From Clostridiales bacterium (lineage in GTDB: Bacteria > Bacillota > Clostridia > Oscillospirales > Oscillospiraceae), in NCBI GenBank assembly GCA_004555655.1, contig SFHJ01000049.1:1-6833 (forward strand): a stretch of 6,833 nt of DNA, written 5' to 3'. The notes beneath the pieces are model-generated. The model was not told where the DNA came from, searched no databases, and saw only the letters and a list, made by a program, of their open reading frames with translations. This document shows positions 1-5,505 of this stretch, one piece after another (the stretch's first letter is position 1; every line of letters begins with the position of its first letter). The position numbers and the translations under genes were made by a program.

Positions 1-97
1 CGACGAGCTCTGCGTTGTCGCACAGCATCATGCCGGGAATCGTCCGCCGGTCAGCAATGCCGCCCGCGCCGATCACGCCCCAACGTACTTTTTTCAT
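1..97 (-). CDS. Gfo/Idh/MocA-family oxidoreductase, N-terminal fragment
   Basis: Only the first 32 codons are in the window; the gene continues past position 1. The visible protein starts MKKVRWGVIGAGGIADRRTI. A short beta strand followed by the glycine-rich turn G10-A-G-G-I-A-D16 is the NAD(P)-binding Rossmann start typical of Gfo/Idh/MocA dehydrogenases, which oxidise or reduce a hydroxyl or keto group on sugars, sugar acids or inositols in the cytoplasm. The ATG at 95-97 is supported by a GGAGGG ribosome binding site at 106-111, 8 nt upstream. The gene begins 18 nt after the stop of the aminotransferase gene, so the two are almost certainly co-transcribed and may act on consecutive intermediates. 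The substrate cannot be told from this fragment. Family assignment rests on one motif plus context and is fairly secure; any finer call would be a guess. Confidence 0.8.
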   Translation of the reverse strand, partial: MKKVRWGVIGAGGIADRRTIPGMMLCDNAELV

Positions 98-115
98 ATG
101 CAGCACCCTCCGCTT

Positions 116-1384
116 TTATTTCAGATTCTCATTGTGGATCTCAACAAAGGCGTCGATGACCCGCTGGATGTGTTCCTTCTCCCACGTCGGATGCAGGAAC
201 AGGTTCACCGTGCGCGCACGCAGCGACTTCGCCACCGGGCAGAGTACGCCTTCATAGTTGATGCCCTTGGGGTTATACTCCTTCGAGCAGAACGGGAACT
301 TCGCCGTGCCGAAGCCGTTGAGCTCCTTGTACGAACGCTCCTCATACGCCTCGGGCCACTGGATGCCGTAGCACGGGATCTTGCGGGCCTTCATCTGCTT
401 GACGAACTCCGGCGCGTCGATCTTCAGCGCGTCAAGGTTCAGCGTGACGGGGTACCACCAGTACGCATTCTCACGCTCAGGGGTATTGACCGGCAGCGCG
501 GCAACGCCTGCAAGGCCGCCCAGCGCCTCGTCATACATCTTCGCGTACTGCTTGCGGCGCGGCAGGTTCCAGGAGTCGAAGCGGGCCAGCTCATTGATGC
601 CGCAGACGGACTGTACCTCGGTCATTCGGTAGTTGAAGCCCACGCGGGTGTGAATGTAGGGCAGAGCCTCTTCCAGCGCCAGCATGTTCATTCTGGCCTT
701 GACGTCGTAGCCGTGATCACGGAAGCTGCGGCACTCCCAGCCGAGATCCTCATCCATGGTCAGCACCATACCGCCCTCACCGGCAGTTGTGAAATGCTTG
801 GACTGGCAGAAACTGAAGCAGCCGACATTGCCGATGGTACCGACCGAGCGGCCGTTATACTTGCCACCGATGGCCTGCGCACAGTCTTCAATGACGTACA
901 GATTGTGCTTTTTGGCAATGTCCAGAATGCGGCCCATGTCGCAGACCACGCCGTAGAGGTGGACACAGACGATGCCGCGGGTCTTGTCGGTAATCTTGCG
1001 CTCGATATCGTCAGGATCGATGGTATGGTCTTCCTTCACGTCGCAGAAGACAGGAATCGCACCGGCCTGCACGATGGCATAAGACGAGGCAATGAAGGAA
1101 TACGAAGGGACAAGCACCTCATCGCCGGGGCCGATACCAAGCGACGAAATGCCGATGTGCAGCGCAGCCGTGCCGCACGAGCAGGAGATCGCCATCGTCG
1201 CGCCGGACCACTGGCGGAACTTCTCTTCAAACTCCATGCCCTTTTTGCCTGTCCAATAGCTGACAAGGCCGGAATCCATGACCTCTGCCATATCGGCCTT
1301 GGTCTTGGGGTCAAACTGCGGCCACATCGGGAAGCCAAGCTCAGCCACGCCCGCGCCATTCATTGCAAGTTCTTTGTTTTCCAT
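116..1384 (-). CDS. DegT/DnrJ/EryC1/StrS-family PLP aminotransferase
   Basis: This 422-residue protein is a fold-type I PLP aminotransferase of the sugar/cyclitol class, which moves an amino group between an amino acid and a keto-sugar or keto-cyclitol. Visible landmarks are the phosphate-binding G71-T-A-A-L, the cofactor-nitrogen aspartate in V164-I-E-D167-C-A-Q, the Schiff-base lysine K196 in SFCQSKHFTTAGEGG, and the family segment GFNYRMTE (249-256). Length is normal for the family. The N-terminal WPQFD (21-25) and YWTG (43-46) remind me, from memory only, of cyclitol aminotransferases such as StsC and BtrR; this is a lead, not an identification. The ATG at 1384 has a GAGGTG ribosome binding site at 1393-1398, 8 nt upstream. 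The gene has its own upstream region and heads a unit with a Gfo/Idh oxidoreductase. Next to a sugar importer it could serve catabolism of an amino-sugar or aminocyclitol, or biosynthesis of one. Confidence 0.93.
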   Translation of the reverse strand: MENKELAMNGAGVAELGFPMWPQFDPKTKADMAEVMDSGLVSYWTGKKGMEFEEKFRQWSGATMAISCSCGTAALHIGISSLGIGPGDEVLVPSYSFIASSYAIVQAGAIPVFCDVKEDHTIDPDDIERKITDKTRGIVCVHLYGVVCDMGRILDIAKKHNLYVIEDCAQAIGGKYNGRSVGTIGNVGCFSFCQSKHFTTAGEGGMVLTMDEDLGWECRSFRDHGYDVKARMNMLALEEALPYIHTRVGFNYRMTEVQSVCGINELARFDSWNLPRRKQYAKMYDEALGGLAGVAALPVNTPERENAYWWYPVTLNLDALKIDAPEFVKQMKARKIPCYGIQWPEAYEERSYKELNGFGTAKFPFCSKEYNPKGINYEGVLCPVAKSLRARTVNLFLHPTWEKEHIQRVIDAFVEIHNENLK

Positions 1385-1392
1385 ATCAAAAG

Positions 1393-1461
1393 CACCTCAA
1401 TTTTTGATTTTTTCTCACGGGCCAGCCCGTGCTCCGTATGTTTCCAGCTTACCACGGGCCA
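1393..1461 (-). promoter_or_regulatory. Aminotransferase leader with CACGGGC repeat/palindrome
   Basis: In the leader of the aminotransferase gene, CACGGGC (1416-1422) and GCCCGTG (1425-1431) form a perfect interrupted palindrome with a 2-bp centre. A further CACGGGCCA at 1453-1461 repeats 1416-1424 exactly. The middle arm (1425-1431) can therefore pair with either outer arm. The loop of the tight pair is too short for a good RNA hairpin, so an operator with an extra half-site is more likely than an attenuator. The palindrome would lie just downstream of the predicted transcription start, a typical repressor position. The protein that binds it is unknown. Confidence 0.4.
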
Positions 1462-1474
1462 TTTTATTTGTCCA
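1446..1474 (-). promoter_or_regulatory. Candidate promoter of the aminotransferase unit
   Basis: Reading leftward, TGGACA (1474-1469) is followed after 17 bp by TAAGCT (1451-1446), which is preceded by TGG, giving an extended -10 (TGn). The -35 box matches the sigma-A consensus in five of six positions; the -10 hexamer is weak (three of six), so the TGn element would matter. The -35 box lies inside the TTTATTT-N7-AAATAAA palindrome, so a bound repressor would block polymerase. The start codon lies about 60 nt downstream of the -10 box. Confidence 0.45.
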
Positions 1475-1484
1475 TAAAATAAAT
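1463..1484. promoter_or_regulatory. Candidate ROK-type operator (TTTATTT-N7-AAATAAA)
   Basis: TTTATTT (1463-1469) and AAATAAA (1477-1483) are perfect inverted 7-bp arms around a 7-bp centre. AT-rich palindromes of this shape are known operators of ROK repressors such as Mlc and NagC. The segment ATTTGTC-CAT-AAAATAAAT (1466-1484) recurs with one substitution and one inserted base at 5424-5443, in the promoter region of the ROK gene itself. The site covers the -35 box of the aminotransferase promoter. Binding by the ROK protein encoded at 5506-6723 is inferred. Confidence 0.5.
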
Positions 1485-1513
1485 TGCTGTTCTTTGTTTT
1501 TTTCCGTATGTGC

Positions 1514-1550
1514 TGAAAAAGGTGCCGCCTTGCGGCGGCACCTTCTTCAA
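1514..1550 (-). terminator. Rho-independent terminator of the importer operon
   Basis: A perfect 11-bp inverted repeat, AAGGTGCCGCC (1519-1529) and GGCGGCACCTT (1534-1544), encloses a 4-nt loop; with one mismatch it extends to 15 bp (1515-1548). Read leftward, the GC-rich stem ends in a run of five T residues (1520-1516). It begins about 30 nt after the stop codon of the binding-protein gene, and should end the importer transcript and separate it from the aminotransferase unit. The A/T-flanked stem may also work weakly in the other direction, but no rightward gene needs it here. Confidence 0.9.
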
Positions 1551-1578
1551 ATCTGTGATTACGCTTCAGAAGCAGGGA

Positions 1579-2736
1579 TTAGTCGAAGCTCCAGAACTTC
1601 TCAACGTTGGAGTTATCAACAACGAACAGGTCGATGTTGGTCTGGACGGGGACTTCCTCGCCGTTAAAGTAGGCGATGGCGCCGTCAAAAATGAACTGCG
1701 CAAGGACCCACGCGTCAACGTTCAGGCAGGCCTGATAGTTCACGTCGTTGTCATGCAGCAGGCCGAACGGCTCCTGGCCGTAAGCGCCCATCGAGAAGAC
1801 CTTGACGTCGGTGTTGCCGACAGCCTGCAGCGCAGACACAGCACCCTGCGCGCCGTTATCGACGTCGGAGATGATGTAGTCATACGGCTCAACAACAGCG
1901 GCAATGGCATTGTATGCAGTCTCGCGGTTGCCCTGAGAGTCATACTTGTTCAGAACTTCGATCTGGCAGCCCTCAGCGTTGGCAGCGTCGATGACCTCAT
2001 GCAGGCCAACGAAGCGCTCCTGGCAGTGGGTGGAGACAGCGTTGGTCAGCTCGATCACGCGGGCCTTGCCGTCGTTGTGCTCCTTGACATAGTTGACGAA
2101 GTATTCGCCAACCAGCGTGCCGGTGGCCTTCTGGTCCCAGGTGACGGTGGTGACAGCCTTCTCGGCGCCTTCGGTCCAGTAGCCGTCATAGATGATGATG
2201 GGGATGCCGGCGTCGTGCGCCTTGTTCAGAGCTTCGCCAACGCCATCGGGGGTAGCGGGGTCAATCATCATGATGTCAACGTTGTTGGCAATCATGTTCT
2301 CAACCTGCTTGGTCTGGGTCTCGTCGTTCAGGTCGCCGTCTTCGCAAACGATGTCAGCACCATAGTACTGGCCGAGCGATTCCAGAGCGCCTGCCAGAGC
2401 AGCGCACCACTCGTCGCCTTTGTAGACGATGGAGCAGCCGATCTTCTTGCCTTCCAGAGCCGTGGTGTCCTGCAGAACGACGGCGGCGGGAATGCCCAGA
2501 GCGGCAGCCTTCTCATCGGAGGAGAGCTCGTCGGTCTTTACGATGTTGGCGTCTTCCGTGGTGGGGAGCTCAGAAGCGGGTTCCTCGGCAGCAGGTTCTT
2601 CCGTCTTTGCCGGTTCTTCCGTCTTCGCGGGCTCTTCGGTCTTTGCGGGTTCTTCCGTCTTGGTCTCGCTGGTAGCGCAGGCGACCAGAGCGAAAACCAT
2701 GACCAGTGCCAGAAGCAGAGCGATCAATTTTTTCAT
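1579..2736 (-). CDS. Sugar ABC transporter substrate-binding lipoprotein (RbsB-like)
   Basis: This 385-residue lipoprotein captures the substrate outside the membrane and delivers it to the permease. It has a signal peptide with positive start MKK, a hydrophobic stretch (4-19) and lipobox LVAC, with C20 as the lipidated residue. A flexible linker follows, with four exact KTEEPA repeats (26-49) plus AEEPA. From about residue 97 comes a periplasmic-binding-protein domain (Peripla_BP_4/RbsB class) that starts KKIGCSIVYKGDEW; D184, R241/G244 and D293-N-G-A-Q-G sit where this family commonly has ligand and hinge residues. Apart from C20 there are six cysteines (101, 111, 131, 238, 257, 337). The start is fixed by a perfect AGGAGG at 2745-2750, 8 nt upstream. 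It is the last gene of the importer operon, 48 nt after the ATPase stop and before a strong terminator. Substrate is unknown; a monosaccharide or polyol fits the family. Confidence 0.93.
   Translation of the reverse strand: MKKLIALLLALVMVFALVACATSETKTEEPAKTEEPAKTEEPAKTEEPAAEEPASELPTTEDANIVKTDELSSDEKAAALGIPAAVVLQDTTALEGKKIGCSIVYKGDEWCAALAGALESLGQYYGADIVCEDGDLNDETQTKQVENMIANNVDIMMIDPATPDGVGEALNKAHDAGIPIIIYDGYWTEGAEKAVTTVTWDQKATGTLVGEYFVNYVKEHNDGKARVIELTNAVSTHCQERFVGLHEVIDAANAEGCQIEVLNKYDSQGNRETAYNAIAAVVEPYDYIISDVDNGAQGAVSALQAVGNTDVKVFSMGAYGQEPFGLLHDNDVNYQACLNVDAWVLAQFIFDGAIAYFNGEEVPVQTNIDLFVVDNSNVEKFWSFD
2590..2661 (-). repeat. Four 18-bp tandem repeats coding KTEEPA linker
   Basis: Four in-frame 18-bp units encode KTEEPA four times in the linker between the lipid anchor and the binding domain. 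The units differ by a few mostly third-position changes (for example tttgcc, ttcgcg, tttgcg variants), so they are not freshly duplicated, but are similar enough to allow slippage or recombination. The product is an acidic, proline-spaced tether that would hold the receptor away from the membrane or through the wall. Unit number probably varies among strains (inference). Confidence 0.85.
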
Positions 2737-2760
2737 TTTTGTTTCCTCCTAATTTAGTTT

Positions 2761-2785
2761 ATCTGAACGGGATTCCCGTTTAGAT
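2761..2785 (-). promoter_or_regulatory. Intergenic stem-loop between ATPase and binding-protein genes
   Basis: ATCTGAACGGG (2761-2771) and CCCGTTTAGAT (2775-2785) form an 11-bp inverted repeat with one mismatch and a 3-nt loop; the inner six pairs AACGGG/CCCGTT are perfect. It starts at the last base of the ATPase stop codon and ends just before the binding-protein ribosome binding site. No T-run follows in the leftward direction, so it is not a normal terminator. It could stabilise or define a processed mRNA end, letting the binding-protein message outlast the upstream part, or be an operator. Confidence 0.5.
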
Positions 2786-4260
2786 CAGGTACACAGCGCC
2801 ATGATCTTTTCCTGCGTGGCCTCCTCGGCCAGCAGTTCTCCCATCTTGTGCCCCTCGTGCATGACCATGACGCGGTCGCACATACCGAGAATCTCAGGCA
2901 TTTCGGAGGAGATCATAATGACGGTCTTGCCTTCCTTGACCATCTGGTTGATCAGGCGGTAGATTTCGGCCTTCGCGCCAACGTCAATGCCTCGCGTCGG
3001 CTCGTCAAGGAACAGGATCTCAGACTCCTGGAACAGCCACTTGGCGATGACAACCTTCTGCTGGTTGCCGCCGGAGAGGTACTGCACCTCGGTGTCCATC
3101 GAAGGCGTGCTGACACGCAGCTTCTTGGAATACTCCTCGCTGAGTTCATTTTCCAGCTTATTGCTGATGACGCCGCAGCGGATGACGCGCTTCATGTTCA
3201 CAAGCGTCGTGTTCTTCTTGACAGACATGATCTGCACCAGGCCCTGCAGCTTGCGGTCCTCAGGGATGAGGCCAAGGCCGTCACGGATGGCGTCGGAGAA
3301 CGTGTGATACTTTACGCGCTTGCCGCGCACATAAATCTCACCCGACTCCGGCTTGTCGATGCCGAGAATGGCGCGCGCCAGCTCGGTACGGCCTGCGCCA
3401 ACAAGGCCCGAGATGCCGAAGACCTCACCGGATTTGACCTCAAAGCTGATATCCTTCAGAATGCCGCGGCTCAAATGCTCAACCTTCAGAATGGTCTCGC
3501 CGATGACACCCTTCTCCTTGGGATACTCCTGCCCCATCTCACGGCCGACCATCATGGTGATCAGGCCCTGACGGGTGACCTGGCTGATGGGCAGCGTATC
3601 GATATGTCTGCCGTCACGCAGGACGCTGACGTTGTCGCAGAGGTCAAACACCTCGTCGAGACGGTGCGAAATGTAGATGATGGTGATACCCTTTGCGCGC
3701 AGCTGCTTGACGATGCGGAACATAACCTCCAGCTCGCGGTCAGTCAGAACGGCCGACGGCTCATCCATAATCAGAACCTTGGAATTGTTGTTGATGGCGT
3801 GCATGATCTCGACGACCTGCTTTTTCGCCACGGTCAGAGACGATACCTGCGCATTGATGTCGATGTCCATGCCCAGATCATCGACAATCTCGCGCGCACG
3901 GCGGCGCATACCGGCCCAGTCGACCAGTCCGCCCTTCATCATCACGTTGCCGAGGAACATGTTTTCCGCCACGGACAGCGGCTCGGCCAGCTTGATCTCC
4001 TGATGCACAACGCTGATACCGGCGCCGCGGGCCTCAATGGGGCTGGAGAAGTGGCGGGCCTCGCCCTCCAGAATAACCTCGCCCGCATTCGGCTGATAGA
4101 TGCCTGCCAGCACCTTGATGAGCGTGGATTTGCCTGCGCCGTTTTCGCCGACAAGGCCATGGATCGTGCCGCGTTCGACGTTGATGGTGACATCATCAAG
4201 CGCTTTGACGCCCGGGAACTCTTTGGTAATGTTCTTCAGGGACAGAATATAATCGTTCAT
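2785..4260 (-). CDS. Sugar ABC transporter ATPase with two ABC domains (RbsA/MglA-like)
   Basis: This 491-residue cytoplasmic ATPase energises the importer. It has two fused ABC domains, as in RbsA, MglA and AraG, and normal length. Domain 1 (about 5-240) has Walker A G38-E-N-G-A-G-K-S45, Q-loop VHQE (85-88), a family-typical atypical signature SLTVAKKQ (141-148), Walker B VLIMDEPS (162-169) and switch H199. Domain 2 (about 255-491) has a degenerate Walker A GLVGAGRTE (285-293, no lysine), a good signature LSGGNQQK (395-402) and Walker B EILFLDEP (414-421); the switch histidine is replaced in MISSEMPEIL. These asymmetries are normal for the family: one composite site hydrolyses ATP. The ATG at 4260 has only a weak ribosome binding site (GGGTG about 5 nt away, or AAAGG 11 nt away), so translation may lean on the upstream permease gene, whose stop is 45 nt away. 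Confidence 0.96.
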   Translation of the reverse strand: MNDYILSLKNITKEFPGVKALDDVTINVERGTIHGLVGENGAGKSTLIKVLAGIYQPNAGEVILEGEARHFSSPIEARGAGISVVHQEIKLAEPLSVAENMFLGNVMMKGGLVDWAGMRRRAREIVDDLGMDIDINAQVSSLTVAKKQVVEIMHAINNNSKVLIMDEPSAVLTDRELEVMFRIVKQLRAKGITIIYISHRLDEVFDLCDNVSVLRDGRHIDTLPISQVTRQGLITMMVGREMGQEYPKEKGVIGETILKVEHLSRGILKDISFEVKSGEVFGISGLVGAGRTELARAILGIDKPESGEIYVRGKRVKYHTFSDAIRDGLGLIPEDRKLQGLVQIMSVKKNTTLVNMKRVIRCGVISNKLENELSEEYSKKLRVSTPSMDTEVQYLSGGNQQKVVIAKWLFQESEILFLDEPTRGIDVGAKAEIYRLINQMVKEGKTVIMISSEMPEILGMCDRVMVMHEGHKMGELLAEEATQEKIMALCT

Positions 4261-4305
4261 GTTTCACCCAACCTTTCCATATTGATACGACTGCGGTCAG
4301 GTCAG

Positions 4306-5307
4306 TTAAGACTTCTTCTTGTTGCTGGCGACGTCAAGCGTGACGGCGAGCACAAGGACAACGCCTTTCAGGACGTCCTGCACGAACGGGTCAACGCCCA
4401 TCTGAGAGAAGCCGTTGAACAGCGTGTTCAGAAAGATACAGCCGAACATCGTGCCGATGACGCGGCCCTTGCCGCCGGCCAGCGAAACGCCGCCGATGAT
4501 CGAGCTGATAACGGCGTCGAACTCATAGTTCTGGCCGTTGGTGACGGCGACAGAGTTGAGTCGGGACATCAGCACCAGGCCGCCGAAGGTGGCCAGCACG
4601 CCGCCCAGCAGGAACGTGCCGAGCTGATAGAGCTTGACGTTGATGCCGGAGAAGAACGCAGCCTCGCGCGAGCCGCCGACAGCATAGAGGTTGCGGCCGA
4701 CCTTGGTCTTCGAGGTGATGAACTGCGCGACAATGTATAGCACCAGCATCAGAATTACGCAAACAGGAATGGTTCCATTCAGGATATAGCCGCGGCCCAT
4801 CCACGCGATAGAATCGGGCATCTTGGGGATCGGCACCGCCTGCGTCAGCAGCTTTGCCACGCCGTAGCAGATGTACTGCGTGCCGAGCGTTGCGATCATG
4901 GCCGGAACGCCGACATAGGCAACCATCAGGCCGTTGATCAGGCCCACGGTCAGGCCGATTGCAAACATGATGACGATGGCAAGGCCGGTATTCATACCGA
5001 CATTCTTCATGAGCACCGCACCGACGCAGCTGGTCAGACAGACCATACGGCCCAGCGAGAGGTCAAAGTTGCCGGTCAGCAGCATAATCGACTGGCCCAA
5101 CGCGACGATGGCGACAGTGGAGCTTTGCAGCAAAATCGTCTTCCAGTTGCTCCAGGTCAGAAAATACTGGGCGCCGAATTTTGCATAGGAGATGATGGAG
5201 AACACCACGATCAGCAGTGCGATGCCGACCAGGGACATCCAGTCCTTTACGATTGCGCCGACGTTCTTCGTTGCGCGCAGGGTTTGCTTGTTGTTATTTG
5301 TACTCAT
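4306..5307 (-). CDS. Sugar ABC transporter permease (RbsC/MglC-like)
   Basis: This 333-residue integral membrane protein forms the substrate channel, probably as a homodimer bound to the tandem ATPase. It shows multiple hydrophobic helices, the first starting near SLVGIALLIVVFSII, and the BPD_transp_2 family landmarks: GNFDLSLGR (usually GGIDLSVGS), GVPAMIATLGTQYI, VGRNLYAVGGSREAAFFSGI (a likely ATPase-coupling loop) and VISSIIGGVSLAGGKGRVIG near the end. The C-terminus is lysine-rich (NKKKS). An in-frame ATG three codons upstream (5316) would leave only one base between GGGAGG (5318-5323) and the start. The ATG at 5307 has 10 nt spacing, so I prefer MSTNNNKQ as the N-terminus. It is the first gene of the importer operon, divergent from the ROK regulator. 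Only one permease gene is present, as expected for ribose-class importers. Confidence 0.93.
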   Translation of the reverse strand: MSTNNNKQTLRATKNVGAIVKDWMSLVGIALLIVVFSIISYAKFGAQYFLTWSNWKTILLQSSTVAIVALGQSIMLLTGNFDLSLGRMVCLTSCVGAVLMKNVGMNTGLAIVIMFAIGLTVGLINGLMVAYVGVPAMIATLGTQYICYGVAKLLTQAVPIPKMPDSIAWMGRGYILNGTIPVCVILMLVLYIVAQFITSKTKVGRNLYAVGGSREAAFFSGINVKLYQLGTFLLGGVLATFGGLVLMSRLNSVAVTNGQNYEFDAVISSIIGGVSLAGGKGRVIGTMFGCIFLNTLFNGFSQMGVDPFVQDVLKGVVLVLAVTLDVASNKKKS

Positions 5308-5317
5308 GCGTTTCATT

Positions 5318-5323
5318 CCTCCC
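5318..5323 (-). promoter_or_regulatory. Ribosome binding site deciding the permease start
   Basis: GGGAGG (read leftward, 5323-5318) is a strong Shine-Dalgarno sequence. It is followed by ATG after a single base (5316), too close for normal initiation, and by a second in-frame ATG at 5307 after 10 nt. The second start is therefore the better choice. Confidence 0.7.
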
Positions 5324-5360
5324 GTTTCGTGTGCGTTTGCCTGTTTCCTTCTTATTTTAG

Positions 5361-5381
5361 ATTCTTCGTTTATCGAAAAAT
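5361..5381. promoter_or_regulatory. Imperfect palindrome in the permease leader region
   Basis: ATTCTTCG (5361-5368) and CGAAAAAT (5374-5381) are inverted arms with one mismatch around TTTAT. The palindrome lies directly upstream, in the leftward sense, of a TAAAAT hexamer (5359-5354) that could be a -10 box with a poor -35. It may be a second operator for the importer operon. The TTCG/CGAA core is short, so chance is possible. Confidence 0.3.
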
Positions 5382-5403
5382 TGGGAAACCTTACCTAGTT
5401 ACC

Positions 5404-5432
5404 ATCCTGAACTGCAAAAAATAATTTGTCAA
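5404..5432 (-). promoter_or_regulatory. Candidate promoter of the importer operon
   Basis: Reading leftward, a perfect TTGACA (5432-5427) is followed after 17 bp by CAGGAT (5409-5404), a poor -10 box (three of six). The -35 box lies within the shared ROK-type site and overlaps the -35 box of the divergent rok promoter, so the two promoters would be back to back and controlled together. An alternative is the TAAAAT at 5359-5354, with a good -10 but no good -35. The choice is uncertain; the leader would be about 45-95 nt. Confidence 0.4.
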
Positions 5433-5443
5433 TCAAAATAAAT
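5421..5443. promoter_or_regulatory. Candidate ROK-type operator at the divergent promoters
   Basis: ATTTGTC-AAT-C-AAAATAAAT (5424-5443) matches 1466-1484 in all but one substitution and one inserted base, in the same + strand orientation. Here the left arm is degenerate (ATAATTT rather than TTTATTT) and the centre is 8 rather than 7 bp. The site covers the -35 boxes of both the rightward rok promoter and the leftward importer promoter, as expected for an autoregulating repressor that also controls its transport operon. Binding by ROK is inferred from position and motif shape. Confidence 0.5.
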
Positions 5444-5454
5444 CATGCTATACT
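5426..5454 (+). promoter_or_regulatory. Sigma-A promoter of the ROK regulator gene
   Basis: TTGTCA (5426-5431), a 17-bp spacer and TATACT (5449-5454), preceded by TGC (extended -10), form a near-consensus sigma-A promoter. Each hexamer has a single mismatch to consensus. Transcription should start near 5461, giving a leader of about 45 nt. The leader contains a weak inverted repeat, CAGAT (5457-5461) / ATCTG (5469-5473), that could be another regulatory site but is short. Confidence 0.85.
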
Positions 5455-5505
5455 GACAGATGCAGCAAATCTGCCAGCTACTTTACAACAGGAGCGTGAG
5501 CATCC

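Noticed and set aside
98..1477. Long rightward open frame antisense to the aminotransferase gene
   Set aside because: It is a shadow: the leftward frame has complete DegT motifs and a ribosome binding site, while the antisense product is low-complexity, Arg/Val/Ala/His-rich and has no recognisable domain.
1385..1578. Riboswitch or small RNA in the aminotransferase upstream gap
   Set aside because: Apart from the terminator of the neighbouring operon and the short palindromes described, no recognisable riboswitch core or long structured element is visible.
1510..2757. Rightward 415-codon open frame antisense to the binding-protein gene
   Set aside because: Its repetitive FFRLCGLFGLCGFF-like end is the mirror of the KTEEPA repeat; the leftward lipoprotein is clearly the real gene.
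2785..4260. Non-canonical signature in ABC domain 1 and missing Walker A lysine and switch histidine in domain 2 as signs of a broken ATPase
   Set aside because: These asymmetries are normal in RbsA/MglA/AraG-type tandem ATPases.
2848..4740. Rightward 630-codon open frame antisense to the ATPase and part of the permease
   Set aside because: It spans two well-supported leftward genes and their gap, and its His/Asp/Ala/Leu-rich composition is the usual antisense image of GC-rich codons.
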